Positions 26,264 through 34,572 of a stretch of DNA of 64,000 nt are shown here, piece by piece (positions within the stretch are counted from its first letter, which is position 1; each line of letters starts with the position of its first letter). The notes under the pieces are model-generated. The model was given only the letters and a program-made list of their open reading frames with translations, ran no database searches and was not told the DNA's origin. The stretch spans positions 1-64,000 of the forward strand of contig WRDF01000009.1 of NCBI GenBank assembly GCA_009783565.1, written 5' to 3'. The DNA is from Rikenellaceae bacterium. Lineage in GTDB: Bacteria > Bacteroidota > Bacteroidia > Bacteroidales > Rikenellaceae. A program made the translations under genes and the position numbers.

Positions 26264-26656
26264 ATGAAAAATTTTTTTAATCGTATCACCCCGAAAACGT
26301 CTCTGAACAAGGTGAATCTTGCACTGACGGGAGTGTTCCTCGTACTACTTGCAGGAAATATCTATCTGAGATCGACTACACCGCCGCCAGGGCCGGAGCC
26401 GAATTGCCCCGAATTCGGAGAGACATTCTTCCCGCATCCGGAAGCCGGAAACTGGTTCTTCCATTGCATCGACGGCGTACCATTTCTCAAAAAGTGTCCG
26501 GCAGGCACTGCATGGAATCCGGAATTAGATTCATGCTTCCCCGATCCCTGCTATTGGAATCCGACCGGAATATGCGGTTGGGGAATCCAGGTAACGCCCG
26601 GAGGTAATTCTACCATATGGAAACATCGTCACTCAAATTGGGGATACGGCAAGTAA
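26264..26656 (+). CDS. Small secreted or anchored protein with a peritrophin-like Cys pattern
   Basis: A 130-residue protein started at the ATG 26264-26266 (MKNFFNR). A basic N-terminus and a hydrophobic segment at 18-35 act as signal or anchor, and a Pro-rich linker follows. Six Cys lie at 48, 68, 78, 91, 96 and 104. The stretch CPEFGETFFPHPEAGNW to CPAGTAWNPELDSC resembles the chitin-binding peritrophin-A (CBM14) fold: an aromatic patch, then CPxGxxWNxxxxxC. That family is mainly animal, so the likeness is structural inference. The gene ends three bases before a TolB-like lipoprotein, an arrangement seen for the small NVEALA-type peptides of Bacteroidota. Confidence 0.65.
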   Translation: MKNFFNRITPKTSLNKVNLALTGVFLVLLAGNIYLRSTTPPPGPEPNCPEFGETFFPHPEAGNWFFHCIDGVPFLKKCPAGTAWNPELDSCFPDPCYWNPTGICGWGIQVTPGGNSTIWKHRHSNWGYGK

Positions 26657-26659
26657 GGT

Positions 26660-27751
26660 ATGAAGAGACTGTTGTTGTTTTGCTTACCCCTGCTGCTTTT
26701 CGGCTGTTCGAAAAAGCGGCAGGGGGATGAGTACGGCTTTCCGCAGGTCTACTCCCTGACCTCCAAAATGTACGACACGGACATTATTCTACGTGCTCCC
26801 GATATGTTTTTGGTGGACTCGTTTGCCGTAGTGTGTTGTTCAAGCACGCCAAAAGACTTTCTTCAAGTCTATTCCATTTCGCAGGGTTTTCGGCATTTGC
26901 TGAGTACAGGGCGCACGGGCAGAGGACCGTTGGAGTTTTTGCAATATCCCATACTCAATACCACCGAAGGGAACGATATATTCATTCAAAGTCTCAATGC
27001 ATTCGAGTTGGCCCGCTTGCGGGTTACCGGTACTGAGGATGGCGACGTCGAGATAAAGGAGATCTGGCGAAGGAGGTTCGAATTCCCCCCGGAATTAGGC
27101 CGCATGATAGACAACTGGGCATGGAACGAACCCTTTTATCCGGTTCGATTGAATTCTGGATATTTTGCCGGTGTGCAGTTCGCTAATAACCCCCGGTTTT
27201 TCTCTCTGTGGGACGACGACATGAATTTTGTCCGCTTCTTCGGATATGCGCCAATCCCCGAAAAGTTCGAATTCACGAGTGGTAGCAGGCATCTTCAAGG
27301 CAGTCTTCGTTCGCACGGCAACAGAATGGTTCATGCGGCAAACCTTCTTCCCTATCTGGCTCTGTACGAGATAAATGACGATGAGCCTGTTCTGAAATGG
27401 GCAAAGTATTTTCTGAGACCGGTCTATGAGGTGGATAATGAGAATATCGTTCTCAGCGGCAGCAGTACTTTCGGTTTAACGCAGGGGTTGTCGTTGGGTG
27501 AAAACTATATTTATCTTGCTTTCAAAGACCTTTTTTTGAGCGAATACGATGGCAGGATAGCGGAGCGACGGGACAGCGATATAATTTTCGTGTTCGACTA
27601 CGACGGTAACCGCGTTGCGCGGCTCGACCTGGATCGGCGGATTTTCCTAAGTCCTGCCGTCTCGGCCGACGAGCGCACGCTGTACGGCATCACGGAAACG
27701 GATGAGGGTTACCGGTTCGTCGAATTCGAGCTGCCAAAGTTCGGGAAATAG
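26660..27751 (+). CDS. BF3164-like 6-bladed beta-propeller lipoprotein
   Basis: A 363-residue lipoprotein (MKRLLLFCLPLLLFGC, Cys16). It has the features of the TolB-like BF3164 family: the N-terminal LRAPDMFLVDSFAVVCCSS strand pair, STGRTGRGPLEFLQYP at about 85, and the C-terminal VFDYDGNRVARLDLDRRIFLSPAVSADERTLYGIT blade. Such lipoproteins typically follow genes for small secreted peptides and are thought to sit on the cell surface. It starts three bases after the small Cys-rich gene, so the two are surely co-expressed. A strong terminator follows. Confidence 0.8.
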   Translation: MKRLLLFCLPLLLFGCSKKRQGDEYGFPQVYSLTSKMYDTDIILRAPDMFLVDSFAVVCCSSTPKDFLQVYSISQGFRHLLSTGRTGRGPLEFLQYPILNTTEGNDIFIQSLNAFELARLRVTGTEDGDVEIKEIWRRRFEFPPELGRMIDNWAWNEPFYPVRLNSGYFAGVQFANNPRFFSLWDDDMNFVRFFGYAPIPEKFEFTSGSRHLQGSLRSHGNRMVHAANLLPYLALYEINDDEPVLKWAKYFLRPVYEVDNENIVLSGSSTFGLTQGLSLGENYIYLAFKDLFLSEYDGRIAERRDSDIIFVFDYDGNRVARLDLDRRIFLSPAVSADERTLYGITETDEGYRFVEFELPKFGK

Positions 27752-27769
27752 CCTTTTACGGTATTTTAA

Positions 27770-27811
27770 ACAGGAGCGGGGAATGTAGTATCAATCCCCG
27801 CTCCTGTTTTT
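27770..27811 (+). terminator. Intrinsic terminator after the propeller lipoprotein
   Basis: ACAGGAGCGGGGA pairs perfectly with TCCCCGCTCCTGT across a 12-base loop, followed by TTTTTC. It ends the two-gene unit above. Confidence 0.9.
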
Positions 27812-27897
27812 CGGGCATTTTTAAATGAAAAAGACGCGAATTTTGATAAAAAACATAAAAATAATCGATTAGCGGCGCGGTTTTTGTGAAATTTCCA

Positions 27898-27905
27898 TAT
27901 ATTTG
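27898..27905 (+). promoter_or_regulatory. -7 promoter box of the TPR lipoprotein gene
   Basis: TATATTTG lies 105 bases before the ATG at 28010, leaving a long 5' leader without any clear structure. Confidence 0.4.
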
Positions 27906-28009
27906 TGGCGATTTTATATGTTGGGCGAGGTGGGGTGAGGCGGAAGATGTAAGATCGAGACAATGACGCGAAAAAAATTAACGAATATAAACCAATTAAT
28001 TACCTAACT

Positions 28010-29677
28010 ATGAGAAGATTAATGAGCGCGGGTTTTGTGCTCGCAGCTGCGGCGCTACTCCTTGCAGGATGTACGTGCCACAACAGAATGGCAAATCGTG
28101 CAGACCGCATCGGCGTGACGGTTACGCCGCAGGTACTGGTCGTTAAGGGTCAGCACATCACGGCTGACGTGACGGTTACGTTCCCGCCGCGTTTCGTGTC
28201 GCGCACGACCGTTCTTCGCGTGACTCCGGTTCTCGAATTCGAAGGCGGCTCGATCGAAGGTACGCCGAAGTTCGTTCAGGGCGAGAGAATCCGCGACAAC
28301 TACACTGTCATTTCGAGAAGGAACGGCGGTTCGTATACTCAGACCGTCACTTTCCCCTACGATCCGCGCGCCGATATTTCGAGGCTGCGACTGGTGTTCG
28401 ATGCCAAGTGCGGTTGCGAGCAGGACGAATTCGTCCCGATCGCGAGCCGTATAGTAGCGCAGGGTGTGAGCCACATTGCGCGTAACGCAGACTGGACGGC
28501 ATTCCTCGAAATGATGCCGCACAACTTCCGCCGCGTGACTACGAATACCTACACGGCCGACCTTATGTTCCTGATCAACAGCGCGCAGGTTCGCAATGTG
28601 GCACTGAGCGCAGAGCAGATCCGCCTGTTCGAAGAGTTCGTTCGCGATGCCGAAAGAGATGCCCGCACGACTTTGGCAAGCGTACAGTCGAGAGGTTATG
28701 CGTCGCCCGACGGTCCGGTGCGTTTCAACGACGACCTGTCGCGCCGTCGTAGCGAAACCGCCAGCGCGGCCGTAGGTCAGCAGATCCGCCGTCAGGGTGT
28801 CAACGTGAACATCGATCCGTCGTACTACGGTGAAGACTGGGAAGGTTTCCGCGAACTGGTCGAAGCGTCGAACATTCCTGACAGAAACCTCATTATCTCG
28901 GTTCTGAACATGTACAGTTCGTCGGTTCAGCGTGAACAGCAGATCCGCAACATGTCGCAGGTATTCGATGTTTTGAAGACCGACATTCTGCCGAAACTTC
29001 GCCGTTCGCAGCTCGTGGCCAACGCCGATATTCAGGGCCGTACGGACGCCGAACTCCGCGAAGCGGTAGCGCGTCAGGCGCATGTACTCAGCGCAGACGA
29101 GTTGCTCTTTGCAGCTACACTGTTCCCGCATAACGAAGCGGTTGGCGTTTATCGCACGGCTGCTCAGAGATTCAGCGACGACGCGCGTGCGCTGAACAAC
29201 CTCGGCGTAGCGCTGGCGAAGGACGGAAACTATGCCGAAGCGGTTCGCATGTTCCAGGCGGCTTCGCGCATCAGCCAGGCTCCCGAAATCAGCAACAACC
29301 TCGGTGTAATGGCACTGGTTGAAGGCAATACGGCAGAAGCTCGCCGCTTCGTAAGCGGACTTACGGGCGAACGCGCCCGCGCAAATCAGGGCCTCATCGC
29401 TCTGGTAGAAGGTGACTATGCAACGGCAAGCCGCAACCTCACGGGGCACAACCTCGCAGTTGCCGAACTCGCGAATGGTAACCTCGCGGCGGCAAGAACT
29501 GCTTTGGGCAACCTCGACACTGCGCAGGCCGACTACGTGCGCGCGATCATCGCAATGCGTGAAGGCAATCCGACAACTGCTCTGAACAGCCTGAACAGCG
29601 CGTTCGGTAAAGATCCGTCGTTGCGCGACCGCGCTCGCCGCGACATCGAATTTTACATGATCCGCGACAGGTTCTAA
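28010..29677 (+). CDS. TPR and OmpA-like lipoprotein
   Basis: A 555-residue lipoprotein (MRRLMSAGFVLAAAALLLAGC, Cys21). The first 160 residues are a beta-rich region with a Cys pair (CGC) near 127. Residues about 225-275 include SRGYASPDGPVRFNDDLSRRRSETASAAV, which looks like the peptidoglycan-binding core of OmpA-type domains. The C-terminal third (380-540) holds TPR-like repeats (ALNNLGVALAKDGNYAEAVRMFQAAS, ISNNLGVMALVEGNTAEARR). It probably links the outer membrane to the cell wall and recruits partners. It stands alone between two strong terminators. High GC gives a 556-codon antisense frame, which I reject. Confidence 0.75.
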   Translation: MRRLMSAGFVLAAAALLLAGCTCHNRMANRADRIGVTVTPQVLVVKGQHITADVTVTFPPRFVSRTTVLRVTPVLEFEGGSIEGTPKFVQGERIRDNYTVISRRNGGSYTQTVTFPYDPRADISRLRLVFDAKCGCEQDEFVPIASRIVAQGVSHIARNADWTAFLEMMPHNFRRVTTNTYTADLMFLINSAQVRNVALSAEQIRLFEEFVRDAERDARTTLASVQSRGYASPDGPVRFNDDLSRRRSETASAAVGQQIRRQGVNVNIDPSYYGEDWEGFRELVEASNIPDRNLIISVLNMYSSSVQREQQIRNMSQVFDVLKTDILPKLRRSQLVANADIQGRTDAELREAVARQAHVLSADELLFAATLFPHNEAVGVYRTAAQRFSDDARALNNLGVALAKDGNYAEAVRMFQAASRISQAPEISNNLGVMALVEGNTAEARRFVSGLTGERARANQGLIALVEGDYATASRNLTGHNLAVAELANGNLAAARTALGNLDTAQADYVRAIIAMREGNPTTALNSLNSAFGKDPSLRDRARRDIEFYMIRDRF

Positions 29678-29701
29678 GCGACCGTAACAGTATTTTAAAA
29701 G

Positions 29702-29739
29702 TTGAGGCCATGCAGAAAACTGCATGGCCTCAATTTTTT
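29702..29739 (+). terminator. Intrinsic terminator after the TPR lipoprotein
   Basis: TTGAGGCCATGCAG pairs perfectly with CTGCATGGCCTCAA around a 4-base loop and is followed by six T. Confidence 0.92.
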
Positions 29740-29812
29740 ATGTCATGTTTACGTGCGCATGTCACCCATTTCGGGAGTGAATGTTACTCATATATACAAG
29801 GATATTAAAGCC

Positions 29813-30973
29813 ATGATTGACGAAAGGAAAGAAAAACAGATAGCGGATTATTGCGCCGGAACTATCTCGCGTGCGGATTTCGGTGAGTTGCGAATGTGGC
29901 TCGATACCGACCCGCAGAACACGGAAGGCTTCGCAAACTATCTGAAAGCATATAAGTGCAGCCGCGCTATCGCGCTGCTCGGACAGATGGACGAGACGGC
30001 AGCCTGGCGCGACATTGCTGCAAGACTGCGCCGCCGCAAACGGCGACCGTTGTTGCATATCACGGCCGCCGCTGCCGCCGTTGCATTGCTGCTCAGCATT
30101 CCGCTTTTTTTGCTCGATCGGCGCGACGATACGACTACGACAGAATTCGGCCAGCCCGGACGCAGCATTGCCGTATTGCAATTAGCCGACGGACAGCAGA
30201 TCGCACTCGACGGCGGAGCGGCATTCTCGTTTGCCGACGGCGAGGGAGCGCTCATAGCCGGAGTTGCGGGGATAGAGGGGATGCTCGTTTATGAAACGGG
30301 CACATCTGCCGATGAAGAAACAACGGTGGCAAATCACTCGATTCATGTTCCCGTGGGCGGCGAGTTCGGCGTACTGCTGGCCGACGGAACGCGCGTACGG
30401 TTGAATTCCGACACGCGCCTGCGTTATCCGACGCGTTTCACGGGGCAAGTCAGGGAGATATATGTCGAAGGTGAGGCCTATCTCGAAGTGGCGCACGACC
30501 CCGCACGGCCGTTCATAGTCAGGACCAGTGACGCTACGATCGAGGTGCTCGGCACGGCGTTCAACGTTTCGGCCTACCCGTCGGATCGGGCTACGACGAC
30601 GACACTCGTTTCAGGGAAACTGGCTGTCGCATCGTCCGGCCAGCGCTCAGAGATCATGCCCGGACAGCAGGCTATTGTGCGTGCAGGCGAAACGGCGATG
30701 ACGGTACGCGCGGTCGATACGCGGAGCTATGTGTCGTGGATAGACGGCGTTTTCGAGTTCGAGGATATGCCGCTCGGCGAGATTTGCGCACGTCTGTCGC
30801 GGTGGTACGGCGTGGAGTTCGAGTTTGCCTGCGCCTCCTATGCTGACAAGCGTTTCACGGGCGGAACATGGAAATATGTGCCTCTGGGCGATTTTCTGCA
30901 AGTCATGGAGAAAACCGCCGGTATCACGTTCGACCTTGCGCGCGACGGACGGGTGATCGTTAATAGTCAATAA
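29813..30973 (+). CDS. FecR-family anti-sigma factor without a neighbouring sigma gene
   Basis: A 386-residue protein from the ATG 29813-29815. Upstream starts at 29759 or in the terminator at 29702 are less likely, since MIDERKEKQIADYCAGTISRADFGELRMWL is the usual FecR-type start. A membrane helix lies at about 84-105. The periplasmic FecR domain is at about 190-280 (VPVGGEFGVLLADGTRVRLNSDTRLRYP) and a DUF4974-like end follows (FEFEDMPLGEICARLSRWYGVEF). It is followed by susC with an STN domain, so it should control this locus, but no ECF sigma gene lies next to it. Confidence 0.92.
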   Translation: MIDERKEKQIADYCAGTISRADFGELRMWLDTDPQNTEGFANYLKAYKCSRAIALLGQMDETAAWRDIAARLRRRKRRPLLHITAAAAAVALLLSIPLFLLDRRDDTTTTEFGQPGRSIAVLQLADGQQIALDGGAAFSFADGEGALIAGVAGIEGMLVYETGTSADEETTVANHSIHVPVGGEFGVLLADGTRVRLNSDTRLRYPTRFTGQVREIYVEGEAYLEVAHDPARPFIVRTSDATIEVLGTAFNVSAYPSDRATTTTLVSGKLAVASSGQRSEIMPGQQAIVRAGETAMTVRAVDTRSYVSWIDGVFEFEDMPLGEICARLSRWYGVEFEFACASYADKRFTGGTWKYVPLGDFLQVMEKTAGITFDLARDGRVIVNSQ

Positions 30974-31027
30974 AACACGCGCGTGCAACAAAAGATACGG
31001 GACACGCATCAAAGCGCGCCCCGTATC
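30971..31027. repeat. CG-alternating palindrome core and hairpin between fecR and susC
   Basis: AACACGCGCGTG (30974 on) is a core-only copy of the dispersed repeat, placed two bases after the fecR stop. A hairpin with arms GATACGGG (30994-31001) and CCCGTATC (31020-31027) follows. The remaining ~100 bases before susC hold no gene. The hairpin may attenuate readthrough from fecR into susC. Confidence 0.5.
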
Positions 31028-31128
31028 CGCAAAAACCGGATTCACACAAAACGAAAGTCCCGAACATGAACTTGGCGGTCGCGTTTCGGGAATAAACCAA
31101 CACAAGTATGAACCCTTAGAACAAAAGT

Positions 31129-34100
31129 ATGAAAACAAAACGACTATCCCGCAGTCGACGGCGAAAAACTGTCGGCAGCAAAATGTTTTTAGCCATGAAA
31201 CTATCCTGTGTCTTCACTCTCCTCGCAACGTTCGCGCTTTCGGCCAACACGAGCGTTATGTCGCAGCGCGTGAATCTGGAATTTCGAAACGCCGATCTGC
31301 GCGAGGTGTTCCGTTCGTTGAAGGAGCAGACCGGGCACATGATCATTTTCAGCGAGGACGAGTTGCGCGATGCCACGCACCGCGTGACGATCAACCGTCA
31401 GGGCGTGGAACTGCATGACGCGCTGGAAGAGGTGTTGCGCAATTCGCCCTACACGTTCAGTATGCGCGACCAGATGGTGGCGATAATTCCCGTCGCGGCG
31501 GTGGCTCAAACGCCGACACAAGCAACACAACAAGCCCCGACCGAGAATATCACGGTGCGCGGCGTGGTGCGCGGAGCGGACGGACGACCGATGGCCGGCG
31601 TTGTCGCCAGAGAGAAGGGCAGCTTTCGCGGAATTACGACGGATGCGAACGGAACGTTCGCCCTGCCGGTATCGCGGCAGATAAATTCCGAAGTGACGCT
31701 CGTCTTTTCGTTTCTGGGTTTCCAGACGCATGAAGTGGTAGTCGGGACGAATGCGCCGCTCAATGTGGTGATGACGGCAGATGTCGTCGAGGTGGGAACG
31801 GTTGTCGTGACGGGCATTTTCAACAAACCTGCCGATAGCTTCACGGGTTCGTATACTCATATCCCCCGACAGGACCTTTTGGACAACAAATCGCGAAACC
31901 TTATCCAGACCCTGGCGATATTCGAGCCGAGCCTGCGCATCGTAACAAACAACAGGCAAGGGTCGAACCCAAACCATCTTCCGGAGTTGGAACTGCGCGG
32001 CGCGACGAGCTTCATGGACCTCGATGCTTTGCGGGGCACTACGCCTTTTTACGCCAATACGCCGCTTATTATCTATGACGGATTCGAGATAACCCTCGAA
32101 CGGTTCATGGACCTGAATATAGAGGACGTGGAAAGCATAACGATCCTTAAAGACGCGAGCGCGACGTCGCTCTACGGGTCGCGCGGGGCGAACGGCGTTA
32201 TCGTCATCACGCCGCTCATTCCGGTTTCGGGCGAGTTGCGCATCAACTACACGGGAACGCTGCGCATCGAGATTCCCGACCTTAACAGCTACAACATCCT
32301 CAATGCGCGCCAGAAACTCGAAGTCGAGGCGGCGGCGGGTCTTTACCGTGACAATCCGGCGCTGTACCTGCGGCTCTTCGAGGCGATCGAATCCGGCGTC
32401 GATACCGATTGGATGCGCATGGTCACGCGCACGGGCTACGGGCAATATCATGCGCTGAACATCGGTGGCGGTGACCGCTCGTTCCGCTTCAATTTCAGTG
32501 TGTCGCACGACGACCATCAGGGCGTCATGCGCGGGTCGTCGCGCAAGAACACGTCGGGCAACCTTAGCGTGAATTTCGAAAAAAACCGCTTCTACATCAC
32601 CACCAGCCTGATGGGTAACCTGATGAACCAGCACGAAAGCCCGTTCGGCTCGTTCCACGAAATAGCCAACCTCAATCCTTACTGGACGCTGTTCAACGAC
32701 GCGGGCGAGTACAACATGACGTTCTTCCATCCGTCGGCGAGCGGCATCATATACAACAATGTTTACAACGGGCACACCAGCATGTTCGACAAGCGTGCCA
32801 CGACTACTATGATAAGCAATACCCGGCTGCGTTATTCGCTGTTCGAGAATACGTTCCATATCGAGGGGCAGTTGTCCGCCGGACGTACGACCGGGTCATC
32901 AGACATGTTCCGGCCGCGTTCTCACACATTATTTATGAATGAGCCCGATCTCGAAAAGAAAGGCCGGTACAGAAAGCGCAACACCGTAAGCAATAATTGG
33001 GAGACGAGCCTCTCGTTGCGCTATGGCAAGATTTTCGCCGAGCGGCATTCGCTGAACGCCAATTTCCGCACCGGGCTTCTCGGACGGCAGTTCGACGAGA
33101 CGGGAGCTACCGGAACGGGTTTTCTCAACGACGGCGTGAACCACTTCTCCGACGCGCTGGTCTTTCAGCAATCGAATGACCTGCATCTCATCGGGCCGGA
33201 AGGAAGGGAAACCGTTTCGAGGCAGGTGAACTTTATCGGGTCGCTGGACTACTACTACGACCAGCGTTACTCTGCCGAAGTCAATATTTCCTATAACGGC
33301 GGTTCGTCGTTCGGCGCGGCATCGCGCTGGCAGCACTACTACTCGCTCGGAGCGAGATGGAACGTCCACAACGAACATTTCTTCGACGTGCCGTTCATCA
33401 ATCGCCTGACGGCAAGGTATTCATACGGCGTTTCGGGTAACGAGAGTTTCGCTTCGCCGCACGACATAATGTACGTCTATGAGTACATCAATGACCTGAA
33501 CTCTATGTATCGCGGTCATCAGGGCGCTTTTCTCACCAATTACGGCAATCCGCATATCGGATGGCAGGAGGTATACATGCACAACGCAGAGATAAATCTC
33601 GAACTGTTCAGAAAAATTCAGCTCACCGGGGCGTATTATCGCTCGCACACCATGCGCGGACAGATGCGTTTCGGCCTCACTCCGTCGCACGGGTATGAGT
33701 TATATCTTGGTAATATAGGCGAAATGATAAACCGCGGATGGGAGTTGCGTGCCAGTGTGATGGCTCTCAATACGCGGGATTGGCGCATCAACGTTTCGGC
33801 AAATTTTGCACATAACAAAAATATCGTCCACAAGCTTTCGGACGAGATGACCCGATACCTGCAAAACCAAACCGGCTTAGGCTCGGGGCTAACGTCCGAA
33901 CTGTACTATCAGCTGCGCGAAGGACAGTCGATGCGCGCTCTGTGGGTGCTCGAATCGCTCGGCGTCGATCCGATGACCGGCCGCCGCATCTACATGAATG
34001 CTAACGGAGTGCCGCAGATCTGGTCTTCGAATTTCGGCGAGCATCCGCGCGTTTACGTAGGCAATGCCGACCCGAAGGTGAACGGCTCGACGACGCTATC

Positions 34101-34557
34101 GCTGTGGTGGCGCGGGGTGTCGCTCAACACCACGTTCGCCTACCGCTGGGGCGGATATGCGTTGAACAGTACGGTGCTTTACAAAGTCGAGGAGATCCAG
34201 ACCTCAGGTTGGGCGAACAACCTCGACCGCCGTATCTACACCGACCGCTGGCGCAAACCCGGCGACGTGATGAAATACAAAGGCATAAACACAGGCCTCA
34301 TCTCCGGTGAACCGCAGGGCGTTTACACTTTCCCGAACACGTCGTTCATCCAGCGCGACAACATGCTGTCGATCGTAGCGATGAACCTCGCATGGGATCT
34401 GCCGCGCGAGTGGGTGCGCAAGAATCTGGGGTTGCAGAGCCTTTCGCTCGTGGCCCAGATGTCGGACATCTATTACACGTCCACCGTGTGGCGTGAGCGG
34501 GGGACGGAATATCCATTCTCCTTTAATCCGAACTTCACCATAAGAGCGTCATTCTAA
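31129..34557 (+). CDS. SusC/RagA-type TonB-dependent transporter with STN domain
   Basis: An 1142-residue outer-membrane transporter. An unusually Arg/Lys-rich start (MKTKRLSRSRRRK) precedes the signal peptide core (about 22-42). The STN domain lies at about 47-100 (VNLEFRNADLREVFRSLKEQTGHMIIF), a carboxypeptidase-like sandwich at about 140-215, and the plug at about 230-365 (DASATSLYGSRGANGVIVI). The barrel ends FNPNFTIRASF. The STN domain matches the FecR gene just upstream. The ligand is unknown. Confidence 0.95.
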   Translation: MKTKRLSRSRRRKTVGSKMFLAMKLSCVFTLLATFALSANTSVMSQRVNLEFRNADLREVFRSLKEQTGHMIIFSEDELRDATHRVTINRQGVELHDALEEVLRNSPYTFSMRDQMVAIIPVAAVAQTPTQATQQAPTENITVRGVVRGADGRPMAGVVAREKGSFRGITTDANGTFALPVSRQINSEVTLVFSFLGFQTHEVVVGTNAPLNVVMTADVVEVGTVVVTGIFNKPADSFTGSYTHIPRQDLLDNKSRNLIQTLAIFEPSLRIVTNNRQGSNPNHLPELELRGATSFMDLDALRGTTPFYANTPLIIYDGFEITLERFMDLNIEDVESITILKDASATSLYGSRGANGVIVITPLIPVSGELRINYTGTLRIEIPDLNSYNILNARQKLEVEAAAGLYRDNPALYLRLFEAIESGVDTDWMRMVTRTGYGQYHALNIGGGDRSFRFNFSVSHDDHQGVMRGSSRKNTSGNLSVNFEKNRFYITTSLMGNLMNQHESPFGSFHEIANLNPYWTLFNDAGEYNMTFFHPSASGIIYNNVYNGHTSMFDKRATTTMISNTRLRYSLFENTFHIEGQLSAGRTTGSSDMFRPRSHTLFMNEPDLEKKGRYRKRNTVSNNWETSLSLRYGKIFAERHSLNANFRTGLLGRQFDETGATGTGFLNDGVNHFSDALVFQQSNDLHLIGPEGRETVSRQVNFIGSLDYYYDQRYSAEVNISYNGGSSFGAASRWQHYYSLGARWNVHNEHFFDVPFINRLTARYSYGVSGNESFASPHDIMYVYEYINDLNSMYRGHQGAFLTNYGNPHIGWQEVYMHNAEINLELFRKIQLTGAYYRSHTMRGQMRFGLTPSHGYELYLGNIGEMINRGWELRASVMALNTRDWRINVSANFAHNKNIVHKLSDEMTRYLQNQTGLGSGLTSELYYQLREGQSMRALWVLESLGVDPMTGRRIYMNANGVPQIWSSNFGEHPRVYVGNADPKVNGSTTLSLWWRGVSLNTTFAYRWGGYALNSTVLYKVEEIQTSGWANNLDRRIYTDRWRKPGDVMKYKGINTGLISGEPQGVYTFPNTSFIQRDNMLSIVAMNLAWDLPREWVRKNLGLQSLSLVAQMSDIYYTSTVWRERGTEYPFSFNPNFTIRASF

Positions 34558-34572
34558 ATATTTCGAACAGAT

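Noticed and set aside
28055-29725. 556-codon frame antisense to the TPR lipoprotein gene
   Set aside because: No signal peptide or motif and it runs through the terminator at 29702. It is a shadow of a biased gene.
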